A stretch of DNA of 64,000 nucleotides from Microvirga sp. Mcv34 (lineage in GTDB: Bacteria > Pseudomonadota > Alphaproteobacteria > Rhizobiales > Beijerinckiaceae): the NCBI RefSeq assembly GCF_024519725.1, contig NZ_JALJRK010000027.1:1-64000 (forward strand), written 5' to 3'. The number at the start of each line of letters is the position of its first letter. Within the stretch, counting starts at the first letter, position 1. The notes under the pieces are model-generated. The model made no database searches, had not been told where the DNA came from, and saw nothing but the letters and a program-made list of their open reading frames with translations. Position numbers and translations under genes: made by a program. Positions 44,822 through 53,332 of this stretch are shown here, piece by piece.

Positions 44822-46357
44822 ATGGTCACCACCGAGCCCATAGACACGGGCGCCCTGCTGCAAAGGCTCGCGGAGCTCGAGCGCGAAAACCGCGAGCTCC
44901 GGGTCCGGCTGCAGGCGCAGGCCATGCCGGCCGATTCACGCCCCGGCTCGGATGACGCCCCTGCCGACGACAGAGAGTGGCCGCTGCATGTGAGCGAGAG
45001 GAAGCTCCGGCAGATCGCGGATCATCTGCCGGCCCTCGTAGCGTATGTGGACAGGGATCAGCGCTACCGGTTCAACAACCGCGCCTACGAGACCTGGGTC
45101 GGGCGCACACCGGAGAGCCTGTACGGCCTGCATATCTGGGAAGCGGTCGGCACGCCGGCCTACGAGCGAACGAGACCCTATATCGAGGCCGTCCTCTCCG
45201 GGCAACGGGCGGCCCATGAATGGTGGGCGCCCTTTCTCACGGGCATGCGCTACGTCCGGTCGGAATACATCCCCGACCGTGCCGAAGACGGCCGCATCGT
45301 CGGCTTCTACGTCCTCGCCTCGGACCTCACCGAAACCAAGCTGTCGCAAGCCGCCCTGGCGGACAGCGAGGCGCGCCTGCGCCTTGCCATCGATGCCGGA
45401 CGCATGGCCGTCTGGGAGGTCGAGACCGCCACGGACAAGGTGAGCGCCTCGCCGGAGCTGAACCGGCTGCTGGGCTTTCCCCCGAGCATTGCACTCTCCA
45501 CGGATGATGTCCGGTCCCGCTACTATCCTGGCGAACAGGAGCGCCTTCGGGCCGTCGCCCGGGATGCCCTCTCCCGCGGCGACCGCCATGTCGAGACCGA
45601 GTTGCGGATCGTCTGGCCCGACGGCTCCCTGCATTGGCTGCTGCTCCGCGCGGAGCTTCAGGACGTGAAAAATGGCCTCCCAGCCCGAACTCTGGGCGTC
45701 GCGCTCGACGTCACCGAGATGAAGAAGGCGGAGGAGCACCAGCGGCTTCTCATCAATGAACTCAATCACCGGGTGAAGAACACGCTGGCAACGGTCCAAT
45801 CCATCGCGTCCCAGAGCTTGCGCAATGCCGGGACGGCAATCGAGGCGCGCGACGCGGTCGAGGGGCGTCTGTTCGCCCTCTCCCGGGCCCACGACGTGCT
45901 CACCCGCGAAAACTGGGACGGGGCCAATCTCTGCGAAGTGGTTCGCGGGGCCATCGCGCCGTTCCACTCAGACGGGCACAGCCGCTTCGATCTTCACGGC
46001 CCCGAAATGCGACTGCCGCCCCGGATCGCGCTGGCCATCGCCATGGCGATTCAGGAACTCGGCACCAATGCCCTCAAATACGGAGCCCTGTCCAACGAGA
46101 CGGGGCGTATCGGGATCGACTGGTCGATGACGAAACCGGCCGGCGGGCATGGTCTGGAACTGGTCTGGACCGAGACGGGCGGGCCGCCGGTCGTCGAGCC
46201 GAGCCGCCGTGGCTTCGGCACCCGGCTGATCGAGCGCAGCCTCGCCCAGGAACTCCACGGGGACGTCGTCATCGCGTTCGCGCCGACCGGAGTCGTCTGC
46301 ACGATCCACGCATCGCTGAACGAAGATGACGACGAGGCCTTGGAGCACAGGACGTGA
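44822..46357 (+). CDS. PAS-PAS HWE-family sensor histidine kinase
   Basis: 511 residues, no membrane helix, so cytoplasmic. A short coiled-coil start (LLQRLAELERENRELRVRLQ, about 12-31) precedes PAS1 (about 56-172) and PAS2 (about 183-300, ending LGVALDVTEMKKAEEHQRLL). The phosphoacceptor is H316 in ELNHRVKN; RLFALSRAHDVLTRENW and the WTE (449-451) are the HWE hallmarks, and the ATPase domain has ELGTNALKYGAL (about 412-423) and RRGFGTRLIERSL. No response regulator is adjacent, as is common for HWE kinases, some of which act in the general stress response. The ligand is unknown. Confidence 0.9.
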   Translation: MVTTEPIDTGALLQRLAELERENRELRVRLQAQAMPADSRPGSDDAPADDREWPLHVSERKLRQIADHLPALVAYVDRDQRYRFNNRAYETWVGRTPESLYGLHIWEAVGTPAYERTRPYIEAVLSGQRAAHEWWAPFLTGMRYVRSEYIPDRAEDGRIVGFYVLASDLTETKLSQAALADSEARLRLAIDAGRMAVWEVETATDKVSASPELNRLLGFPPSIALSTDDVRSRYYPGEQERLRAVARDALSRGDRHVETELRIVWPDGSLHWLLLRAELQDVKNGLPARTLGVALDVTEMKKAEEHQRLLINELNHRVKNTLATVQSIASQSLRNAGTAIEARDAVEGRLFALSRAHDVLTRENWDGANLCEVVRGAIAPFHSDGHSRFDLHGPEMRLPPRIALAIAMAIQELGTNALKYGALSNETGRIGIDWSMTKPAGGHGLELVWTETGGPPVVEPSRRGFGTRLIERSLAQELHGDVVIAFAPTGVVCTIHASLNEDDDEALEHRT

Positions 46358-46442
46358 AGAGGAACTCACGTCCGATACGTCCATTTGTCGGCTTGGCGCC
46401 TCTGTTCATGCAAAAGCGGAAGCCGGTCCTGCGTTCGATGCC

Positions 46443-48242
46443 TTAGGCCGCGAGCCTCGTCTCCCGCTGCGCGACGATGGCGCGGACCTCATCGCCCTCG
46501 ATGGTTTCGTGCTCCAGCAGCGCCTCGGTCAGGGCGTCGAGCGCGTCCCGGTTGTCCTCGATGCAGGTTTTGGCGGCCGCGTACATCTCGTCGATGATGC
46601 GGCGGATTTCCTGCTCGACCTCGCGCGGGAGACTTTCGCCGGAGCGGGCGACCCGGACCATGCCGATGGCCGGGCTCATGCCCCATTCCGTGACCATCTT
46701 GGTCACGATGTTGGTCGCATGGGCGATGTCGCTGGCGGCGCCCGTCGTGACCTTCTTGGCCCCGAACACGACCTCCTCGGCCGCGCGACCGCCCATGGCG
46801 ACGATCAAGTCGGCCTCGAGCTTCTCCACCGGGATGCAGAACCGGTCATGCTCGGGCAGCCGCATCACGAGGCCGAGCGCCTGGCCATGCGGGATGATCG
46901 TAGCGCTGTGAACCTTATCGGAGGCCGGCAGCAGGCAGGCGCAAAGAGCGTGGCCCGCCTCGTGGACGGCTACCAGCCTACGCTCCTCGTCGGAGATGAC
47001 GAGGGTACGCCGCTCGAGCCCCATGATGATCTTGTTGCGGGCGGCTTCCAGGTGGTCGCGCGTGACCGCCTCGACGCCCTCGCGGGCCGCGAAGATCGCG
47101 GCCTCGTTCAGGAGGTTGCCGAGATCGGCGCCGGAGAAGCCGGGCGTGCCCTTGGCGATGGATGCGAGGCTGACGCCCTCCGCAAGCTTCACGTTGCGGG
47201 CATGAACGTTGAGGATCGCCTCGCGGCCGGAGATGTCGGGCAGGCCGATATGGACCTGGCGGTCGAAGCGGCCGGGGCGCAGGAGCGCCGGATCGAGCAC
47301 GTCGACGCGGTTCGTCGCGCCGATGACGATCACCCCGGCGGTGGTGTTGAACCCGTCCATCTCGACGAGGAGCTGGTTCAGGGTCGCCTCGAATTCCCGG
47401 TCGGCGGCCGATCCACCACCCCCGCGCTTGCGGCCGATGGCGTCGATCTCGTCGATGAAGATCAGGCAGGGTGCCTTCTTGCGCGCCTGCTCGAAGAGCT
47501 TGGACACGCGGCCTTTGGCGATGCCGATCAGGGGCGCGGAGAAGTCGCTGCCGGACACGGCCATGAAGGAGACCCCGGCCTCCCCGGCCAGCGCCTTGGC
47601 GATCAGGGTCTTGCCCGTTCCGGGTGGTCCGACCATCAGGAGGCCGCGGGGAATCCGGGCTCCCACCTTGGTGAAGGCCTCGGAATCGCGCAGAAACGCG
47701 ATGACCTCCTGTAATTCGGCCTTGGCCTCGTCCTGCCCGGCGACATCGTCGAACCGGTTCGGGAGGCTGCGGATCACGCGGGGCCAGCGGGAGGTCGGCT
47801 TGAAATCGGTCTGGATCGCCAGCATGGCCAGGACCGCCGCGACGAGCACGAGCGGCACCAGGATGCTCGCCACATGGGCGGCGTCGAAGCCGGGCTTCTT
47901 GAAATCCACTTCGGCGCCGGCCGCCGTGATCCGCTCGATGTAGTCGGCGCTCACCAGACCGTTGGGCATGCGCACGAAAACGTCCCGATCCGTCATCGTG
48001 ACGGAAAGCCCGCCGCTCTCGATCAGAACCTTCTGAACCCTCTTGTTTGCCAGGTCGCGTGTGAAATCGGAATAGGTGATTTCGGCAGCGGGTTCGGCCA
48101 GCAGGCGGGGGCCGATAAACACAGCGGCCGCCACGATCAGGATGAGGATGGCGGCTGAAACAGCCACGCTTTTCTTGCCCAGAACCTGTCTGGCTTTTTC
48201 GAGAACGTTGGTCACGGCGGCGCCCCCATAGCGCGATGTCAT
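46443..48242 (-). CDS. FtsH-like ATP-dependent zinc metalloprotease (divergent paralogue)
   Basis: 599 residues, shorter than housekeeping FtsH (about 640). Two membrane helices (about 27-44 and 125-143) enclose a small periplasmic domain. The AAA module has Walker A GPPGTGKT (205-212), Walker B IFIDEID (261-267) and the second region of homology ATNRVDVLDPALLRPGRFDR; the protease has HEAGH (427-431) and the third zinc ligand D505 in GAASDI. The pore loop, normally FVG, reads LIG (238-240), and the following GASRVR reads AKGRVS. GTG at 48215 with GGGGG upstream is an alternative start. Convergent with the HWE kinase. The substrate is unknown. Confidence 0.9.
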   Translation of the reverse strand: MTSRYGGAAVTNVLEKARQVLGKKSVAVSAAILILIVAAAVFIGPRLLAEPAAEITYSDFTRDLANKRVQKVLIESGGLSVTMTDRDVFVRMPNGLVSADYIERITAAGAEVDFKKPGFDAAHVASILVPLVLVAAVLAMLAIQTDFKPTSRWPRVIRSLPNRFDDVAGQDEAKAELQEVIAFLRDSEAFTKVGARIPRGLLMVGPPGTGKTLIAKALAGEAGVSFMAVSGSDFSAPLIGIAKGRVSKLFEQARKKAPCLIFIDEIDAIGRKRGGGGSAADREFEATLNQLLVEMDGFNTTAGVIVIGATNRVDVLDPALLRPGRFDRQVHIGLPDISGREAILNVHARNVKLAEGVSLASIAKGTPGFSGADLGNLLNEAAIFAAREGVEAVTRDHLEAARNKIIMGLERRTLVISDEERRLVAVHEAGHALCACLLPASDKVHSATIIPHGQALGLVMRLPEHDRFCIPVEKLEADLIVAMGGRAAEEVVFGAKKVTTGAASDIAHATNIVTKMVTEWGMSPAIGMVRVARSGESLPREVEQEIRRIIDEMYAAAKTCIEDNRDALDALTEALLEHETIEGDEVRAIVAQRETRLAA

Positions 48243-48328
48243 GTTTTTTGGAGGTGCCGCTGTTTAGTCGATTTTGACGCAGTCCGCAGTACGGCGAATA
48301 GGCACACCCACCGAACGGAGGGGGCGCG

Positions 48329-48604
48329 TCAGGCGAGAAGGTCGCCGTATTCCCTGTGGCGACGGAGCCAGGTCCGTGCATAGCCGCACAGGGGCGTGAT
48401 GGTCCGGCCCTCCGAGCGGGCGATCTCAGCGACGCCGCGCATCAGCTCGCCGGCCGCTCCCGTGCCGCGCAGGGGAACGGCCGCTTCGACATGTCGGATC
48501 ACGAGATCGGATCCGCGCCGGTCATAATCGGCGAAGGCGATATACCCGTCCCGTTCCAGCTCGAAGCGATGACGCTCGGCATTGTCGCGAACCATGCTGT
48601 CCAT
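48329..48604 (-). CDS. Small GNAT-type N-acetyltransferase (NATD1/YidJ-like)
   Basis: 91 residues. MDSMVRDNAERHRFELERDGYIAFADYDRRG starts the short GNAT fold; VPLRGTGAAGELMRGVAEIARSEG is the acetyl-CoA loop (R-G-x-G-x-A-type, about 47-55), and ITPLCGYARTWLRRHREYGDLL the end. This is the compact family of about 90-100 residues whose substrates are mostly unknown. ATG at 48604 (or 48595) starts the family match; the frame open to 48787 includes an intergenic repeat and is not coding. Encoded just after the second GNAT gene. Confidence 0.85.
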   Translation of the reverse strand: MDSMVRDNAERHRFELERDGYIAFADYDRRGSDLVIRHVEAAVPLRGTGAAGELMRGVAEIARSEGRTITPLCGYARTWLRRHREYGDLLA

Positions 48605-48659
48605 CTTCAACCCGCATTGCAGAACCTGTCGAAAACCAACGTGATCCGGCGACCGCCGT

Positions 48660-48720
48660 TCCGCTGCTGTGAAGCGCCGCGCTCCTCCGATCGAGATCAC
48701 CGGCACGAGGCCGGTGACGA
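48660..48720 (-). repeat. REP-like palindrome, reverse orientation
   Basis: TCACCGGC-ACGAG-GCCGGTGA (48697-48717) is a perfect 8-bp stem. On the minus strand it reads GTCACCGGCCTCGTGCCGGTGA, then TCTCGATCGGAGGAGCGCGG, matching the flank of the copy at 49431-49490. It lies between the two GNAT genes. Confidence 0.65.
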
Positions 48721-48767
48721 CCTGCGAGGGTTTGACCAGGGCACTGCCCGAACCAGGAGACGGGCCC

Positions 48768-49352
48768 TCACCCGAGCCGCCGCTCAAGCCCCGCCTTCAC
48801 GGCCGGCCACTCCTCCCGGAGGATGCTGTAGACCGCCGTGTCGCGGACATGGCCGTCGGGCATGATCATGTGCCGGCGCAGGATGCCGTCGAGCTTGGCG
48901 CCCAGGCGCTCGATGGCGGCGCGGGACTGGTCGTTGCGGGCATGGGTGCGGATCTCGACAGCGAGGCAGTCCAGGCTCTCGAAGGCGTGCCGGAGCATGA
49001 GGAACTTGGCATGGGTGTTGACGAAGGTCCGCTGCCATGACCGGGCGATCCAGGTGGTGCCGATCTCGACCCGGTGGTTGGCGGCATCGATGTTCATGTA
49101 GCGCGTCGAGCCGACGACCCGGTTGCCGTCGTTGACCACCGTGGCGAAAGGAAGGGCGAGGCCCGCCGCCTGGAGATCAAGTGCCTTCCGCACATAGGCC
49201 TCGAAATCCTCGGGCCGGGGCACCGTCGTGGTCTTCTTCTCCCAAAGCTCCCCATCGCTGGCGGCCACACCCAGAGCCGGCACATCGGCCAGGCTCAGGG
49301 GGCGCAGGGTCAGACGGTCCGTGGAGAGGGTGACGGGCTCGATGTGCAGCAT
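48768..49352 (-). CDS. GNAT family acetyltransferase (RimJ/RimL type)
   Basis: 194 residues, Acetyltransf_3 type. STDRLTLRPLSLADVPAL is the usual start, VVGSTRYMNIDAANHRVEIGTTWIARSWQRTFVN covers the beta4 strand and acetyl-CoA loop, and FESLDCLAVEIRTHARNDQSRAAIERLGAKLDGILRRH the second half. Such enzymes acetylate protein N-termini, antibiotics or small amines; the RTHARNDQSRAAIERLGA block is strongly conserved but does not specify the substrate. Inverted copies of the same REP element flank the gene (48697 and 49431). Confidence 0.88.
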   Translation of the reverse strand: MLHIEPVTLSTDRLTLRPLSLADVPALGVAASDGELWEKKTTTVPRPEDFEAYVRKALDLQAAGLALPFATVVNDGNRVVGSTRYMNIDAANHRVEIGTTWIARSWQRTFVNTHAKFLMLRHAFESLDCLAVEIRTHARNDQSRAAIERLGAKLDGILRRHMIMPDGHVRDTAVYSILREEWPAVKAGLERRLG

Positions 49353-49430
49353 GACGACTTGCCTTTGCGGTCTGCCGCTTTGTCACCGATTCACGAACGG
49401 CCCGCAACGGCTAAGGCAGTAGGCCTCAAC

Positions 49431-49490
49431 GTCATCACCGACCTCGTGCCGGTGATCTCGATGCGAAAAGCGCGGCGAGTCACAGCCTAG
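49431..49490 (+). repeat. REP-like palindrome, forward orientation
   Basis: GTC then ATCACCGAC-CTCGT-GCCGGTGAT (49434-49456; one mismatch), followed by CTCGATGCGAAAAGCGCGGC. The flank matches the reverse copy at 48660-48717. It lies in the 216-base gap upstream of the GNAT gene, which is otherwise empty. Confidence 0.65.
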
Positions 49491-49568
49491 GGCTGGTCGG
49501 CACAGGCTCGACCATGACGGCGAAGGGTGTCATCCCTGCCGCGAGTAAGCGTCGCTCCCGGGCTCGTC

Positions 49569-50030
49569 TCAGCTCAGCAGGTAGACGAGACCCGGCAAGG
49601 CCACCGCCAGACCCGCCAGGACCCAGGCGCCGAGGGCGGATTGCCAGGAGACGTTGCCCGTCGCGTTCCGGAGCCTCTGGGCGCAGGTCGAGGCGTCCAT
49701 CGAATGTCCGCTCAGGCAGGAGCACAGCACGTAATGCGCCTGACCGTCGGACAGCCCGAAATATCGCATGGCATCGCCGAGCCGGTCACTCGCCAGACCG
49801 TCCGCACGCAGGATCGGATCGTCATAGGCGATGGTGAGCGGCGAGTCGTCCTCGCGGACCAGGGCGCGCTCGGCCGGCGGCTTGTATTCGATCTCGCCGA
49901 GGGAGTGCAGGCGGCGCGCCGGGTCCCGTTCGAGCAGGCTGATCCAACGCTGGAGCCGTTCCTCGCGGGACAGGGGTCTCGGCTGGACATCGGCGACGCT
50001 ACGGAGCTGATCAAGAGGCTTGTGTTCCAT
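49569..50030 (-). CDS. Hypothetical protein with a C-terminal membrane anchor
   Basis: 153 residues, family not recognised. The cytoplasmic part (MEHKPLDQLRSVADVQPRPLSREERLQRWISLLERDP...) is polar and helical; it contains LCSCLSGHSMDASTCAQRLR with three cysteines near 104-116. One hydrophobic segment at the end (ALGAWVLAGLAVALPGLVYLLS, quoted by VLAGLAVALPGLVYLL) would anchor it as a tail-anchored protein. GAGGAGGAG precedes ATG at 50030, a strong sign of translation. Downstream of the rluC-type gene, same strand, 111 bases away. Confidence 0.72.
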   Translation of the reverse strand: MEHKPLDQLRSVADVQPRPLSREERLQRWISLLERDPARRLHSLGEIEYKPPAERALVREDDSPLTIAYDDPILRADGLASDRLGDAMRYFGLSDGQAHYVLCSCLSGHSMDASTCAQRLRNATGNVSWQSALGAWVLAGLAVALPGLVYLLS

Positions 50031-50141
50031 CGATCTCCTCCTCTGACTCAAGACAGCCGTAAGGCTGATTGAGACGCCCGATGCTGCGCTTCATGCGCGG
50101 CGAAAGTGCGACCGGGAGGAGGATCGAGGGAGGGACGAAGG

Positions 50142-51452
50142 CTACTCTTCAGGCGCCTCGACGATGGGGTCGTAGCGGCTCGTATCGAGACCCAGGAGGT
50201 TGAAGCTCTGCTGCATGTGCGGCGGCAGCGGCGCGGTGACGTCGATGGGCTTACCGGTCCTCGGATGGGCGATGACGATGCGGCGCGCGAGCAGATGCAG
50301 CTTGTTCTGGATGCCGCCGGGCAGCTCCCAGTTCTCGATGTCGAAATATTTCGGGTCGCCCACGATGGGATGGCCGATATGGGCCGCGTGGGCGCGCAGC
50401 TGATGCGTGCGCCCGGTAACGGGCTTCAGCGACAGCCAGGCGAGCTTCTGCGCCGCCGTGTCGACCACCGCGTAGTAGGTCAGGGCGTGGCTCGCGCCCT
50501 CGTCCCCGTGCTTGGCGACGCGCATGCGGGAATCACCCTCGTCACCTTCCTTGGCGAGATAGGTCGAGACCCGGCCCTGCCGGACGCGCGGCACGCCGGC
50601 GACGAGCGCCCAATAGATCTTGCGCGTGGTGCGGGCTCGGAACGACTTGGCCATAGTCGACGCGGCGAAGCGCGTCTTGGCGATCACGAGGCAGCCGGCG
50701 GTGTCCTTGTCGAGGCGGTGCACGAGGCGCGGCTTCTGCCCCTCGTCGTCCTTGAGCGCCTCGAGTAGCCCATCCACATGCCGCTTGGTGCCGGATCCAC
50801 CCTGGACGGCGAGCCCCATCGGCTTGTTGATGATGAGGACGTCCTTGTCCTCGTAGAGCGTGATCGACTTCAGGAAGTCGCGGTCGTCCTGGTCCTTGGC
50901 CGCATTGCGGGAGACCGGGCGCGGCTGGTCGAGCTTCAACGGCGGCACGCGCACCTTCTGTCCGGCCAGGAGCCGGTCGTTCGGCTGTGCGCGTTTGCCG
51001 TCGATCCGCAGCTCCCCTTTGCGGACAATGCGCTGGATATGCGTGAAGGCGAGCTGCGGGAAGCGGGCCACCAGGAAACGGTCGACGCGCATATCGGCCT
51101 CGTCGGGCTCGACCACGAGGGTCTGCACGCCCGTCGCAAGGACCTCCTGGGCCTCAGCCCGGGCCTGGGCCCGGGTCGGCCCGCGCGGAGCCTCGGCGGC
51201 TGCGGGTCGTGCCTGCTTCTGCCGCACAGCAGCCGGCTTCTCGCGCAGGGCCGATGTCGCTGCACGCGGCTTTCCTGCGGCCGATTTCACCCCACCCGGC
51301 TGCGCCGAAGACTTCGCTGCCGAAGACTTGGACGCGGCAGACCGGGACGACGACGTCTTGCGCGCCGGCCTGTCCTCACGCGAGCGAAAGTCCTGCCGGG
51401 CCCCGGAGCGCCCGCCACGACCGTTATTCTGTCCTGAACCGCTTTTTCTCAT
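50142..51452 (-). CDS. RluC/RluD-type 23S rRNA pseudouridine synthase
   Basis: 436 residues. It converts uridine to pseudouridine in large-subunit rRNA. An S4 domain (about 112-165, MRVDRFLVARFPQLAFTHIQRIVRKGELRIDGK) precedes the catalytic core with PRLVHRLDKDTAGCLVIAKT (catalytic aspartate near 244) and TGRTHQLRAHAAHIGHPIVGD. The N-terminal 85-100 residues are a basic, Ser/Ala/Lys-rich, low-complexity extension. ATG at 51452 is preferred to TTG at 51488. First neighbour of crcB-rarA, a conserved alphaproteobacterial order. Confidence 0.92.
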   Translation of the reverse strand: MRKSGSGQNNGRGGRSGARQDFRSREDRPARKTSSSRSAASKSSAAKSSAQPGGVKSAAGKPRAATSALREKPAAVRQKQARPAAAEAPRGPTRAQARAEAQEVLATGVQTLVVEPDEADMRVDRFLVARFPQLAFTHIQRIVRKGELRIDGKRAQPNDRLLAGQKVRVPPLKLDQPRPVSRNAAKDQDDRDFLKSITLYEDKDVLIINKPMGLAVQGGSGTKRHVDGLLEALKDDEGQKPRLVHRLDKDTAGCLVIAKTRFAASTMAKSFRARTTRKIYWALVAGVPRVRQGRVSTYLAKEGDEGDSRMRVAKHGDEGASHALTYYAVVDTAAQKLAWLSLKPVTGRTHQLRAHAAHIGHPIVGDPKYFDIENWELPGGIQNKLHLLARRIVIAHPRTGKPIDVTAPLPPHMQQSFNLLGLDTSRYDPIVEAPEE

Positions 51453-51598
51453 GGAACTGTGGGTATCAGAGCGCCGCCGGGGCGGCAATCGAGGTTTGGA
51501 GCGTCAAAGGCGAAAGTGGACACCGGTTCCGCGTGGAACGACGCGCCGGCCTCGAAAGTCGAAGCATCGGACGCAAGCCCGGGTTCACGTTCGATGCG

Positions 51599-51985
51599 TC
51601 ATGCCGCGAGCGTCCGGGCAAGGCCCAGACCGGCGACCAGCGACGCGATCGAGAGAAGGACCGACCCAGCCACATAGGTCGCCGCGACGCCGCCCTGCCC
51701 GCGTTCCCAGATCAGGACCGCGTCGAGGGAGAAGGCCGAGAAGGTCGTGAAACCGCCGAGGATCCCGGTGGTGAGGAAGAGCCGCAGGGGCTGGCTCCAC
51801 CCCTCTCCCGCCTTGAAGGCGAGCCATCCGGCGATGGCTCCCATGAGGAATGAGCCGACGACGTTCACCGTCAGCGTTCCCCAGGGAAAGGCCGTTCCAC
51901 ACAGGCGCGCGCAACCGAGATTGACCCCATGCCGGAGAGCGCCGCCGATCCCGGCGCCGAGGAAGACGAGGAGGTAGGATTTCAT
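51599..51985 (-). CDS. crcB: Fluoride exporter CrcB/Fluc
   Basis: 128 residues with four membrane helices, the size of a single Fluc subunit that works as a dual-topology dimer. Motifs: LGAGIGGALRHGVN, the conserved asparagine/glycine stretch TLTVNVVGSFLMGAI, and GILGGFTTFSAFSLD with the phenylalanines and threonine/serine that line the pore. ATG at 51985 has GGCGAGGAG upstream and starts four bases after the rarA stop. Only one copy is present here, consistent with a homodimer. No fluoride riboswitch was recognised, as the gene is internal to an operon. Confidence 0.93.
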   Translation of the reverse strand: MKSYLLVFLGAGIGGALRHGVNLGCARLCGTAFPWGTLTVNVVGSFLMGAIAGWLAFKAGEGWSQPLRLFLTTGILGGFTTFSAFSLDAVLIWERGQGGVAATYVAGSVLLSIASLVAGLGLARTLAA

Positions 51986-51989
51986 GCGA

Positions 51990-53312
51990 CTACTCCTCGC
52001 CGCCCTCGCGCCGCCGCTCCCGGCGCAGCCTTTCCCACCAGTCCAGCCGCTTCCTGATCTCCCGCTCGAAGCCACGATCCACCGGGTCGTAGAAGTCCTG
52101 CCGCCCTAGCTTGTCGGGCCAGTAATCCTGGCCTGAGAAGGCGTCCGGCTCGTCGTGGTCGTAGCGGTAGCTGTCGCCGTAGCCGATCTGCTTCATGAGC
52201 TTGGTCGGGGCGTTCAGGATAGTCTTGGGTGGCATGAGGGAGCCGTGCTCCTTCGCCACCCGGGTGGCGGCCTTGTAGGCCGTGTAGAGGGCGTTCGATT
52301 TCGGCGCAGTGGCGAGATAGACCGTGGCCTGGGCCAGGGCCAGTTCGCCCTCGGGCGAGCCCAGGAAATCGAACGCATCCTTGGCCGCGTTGGCGACGAC
52401 GAGCGCCTGGGGATCGGCCAGCCCGATATCCTCCACGGCCATGCGCACCAGTCGGCGGGCGATGAAGAGCCTGTCCTCGCCCGCGTCGAGCATGCGGGTC
52501 AGGTAATAGAGCGCCGCGTCCGGATCGGAGCCACGGACGGTTTTATGCAGGGCGGAGATGAGGTTGTAATGCCCCTCCTGGCCCTTGTCGTAGATCGGCG
52601 CGCGGCGCTGGATGATCTCCTGCAACTGCTCCGCGTCGAAGACTTCTCCGGGCTTCGCCGAGCGCCAGACCTCCTCGGCGAGCGTCAGGGAGGCGCGCCC
52701 GTCTCCGTCCGCCATGCGCACGAGGGACTCCCTCGCCTCCCCGTCGAGCGGCAGGCTCTTTCCCGTCACCTCCTCGGCCCGCGCCAGGATCTGCTCGATG
52801 GCCGCCTCGTCGAGGGATTTGAAGAGCAGCACCCGGGCACGGGACAGAAGCGCGGCGTTCAGCTCGAAGGACGGGTTCTCCGTGGTGGCGCCGACCAGCG
52901 TGATGGTGCCGTCTTCCATGACGGGCAGGAAAGCGTCGAGCTGGGCGCGGTTGAAGCGGTGGATCTCGTCGACGAAGAGCAGCGTGCCCTTGCCCATGGA
53001 CCGCCGGTGCCGGGCGGCCTCGAAAACTTTTTTCAGATCCGCCACACCGGAGAAGATCGCCGAGATCTGCTCGAAGTGAAGATCCGTCTCATGGGCAAGC
53101 AGACGCGCCACCGTGGTCTTGCCGGTGCCGGGCGGCCCCCAGAAGATGAGGGAGCCCAGGGTCTTGGACGCGATGAGTCGGGTCAGGATCCCGTCGGTCC
53201 CGACGAGGTGGTCCTGCCCGACCACCTCGGACAGCTTTGTCGGCCGCATCCTGTCCGCCAGCGGACGGGGCGCGGATTGATCGAGGCCGGCGGATGAAAA
53301 CAGGTCGGTCAT
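51990..53312 (-). CDS. rarA: Replication-associated recombination protein A (MgsA/RarA)
   Basis: 440 residues. AAA+ ATPase related to clamp loaders and Werner-interacting protein; it acts at stalled replication forks. Walker A GPPGTGKTTVARLLA (about 59-73), Walker B LLFVDEIHRFN (about 109-119), sensor LVGATTENPSFE and the family-specific C-terminal region ALYYLTRMLDAGEDRLFIARRLVRMAVEDIGLADP and KAATRVAKEHGSLMPPKTILNAPTKLMKQIGYG. Full length. Located between crcB and a small low-GC orphan gene; in relatives degP is often the next gene. Confidence 0.95.
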   Translation of the reverse strand: MTDLFSSAGLDQSAPRPLADRMRPTKLSEVVGQDHLVGTDGILTRLIASKTLGSLIFWGPPGTGKTTVARLLAHETDLHFEQISAIFSGVADLKKVFEAARHRRSMGKGTLLFVDEIHRFNRAQLDAFLPVMEDGTITLVGATTENPSFELNAALLSRARVLLFKSLDEAAIEQILARAEEVTGKSLPLDGEARESLVRMADGDGRASLTLAEEVWRSAKPGEVFDAEQLQEIIQRRAPIYDKGQEGHYNLISALHKTVRGSDPDAALYYLTRMLDAGEDRLFIARRLVRMAVEDIGLADPQALVVANAAKDAFDFLGSPEGELALAQATVYLATAPKSNALYTAYKAATRVAKEHGSLMPPKTILNAPTKLMKQIGYGDSYRYDHDEPDAFSGQDYWPDKLGRQDFYDPVDRGFEREIRKRLDWWERLRRERRREGGEE

Positions 53313-53332
53313 TCAATATCCGCTCTCTCAAC

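Noticed and set aside
46326-47714. 462-residue plus-strand open frame opposite the FtsH paralogue
   Set aside because: Antisense shadow; no independent support.
44822-48242. HWE kinase and FtsH paralogue as a dedicated two-gene system
   Set aside because: They are convergent, not cotranscribed, and nothing in the sequence links them beyond adjacency.
48605-48787. N-terminal extension of the 91-residue GNAT protein
   Set aside because: It reads through the REP palindrome (giving VVTGLVPVIS), which is an intergenic repeat, not protein sequence.
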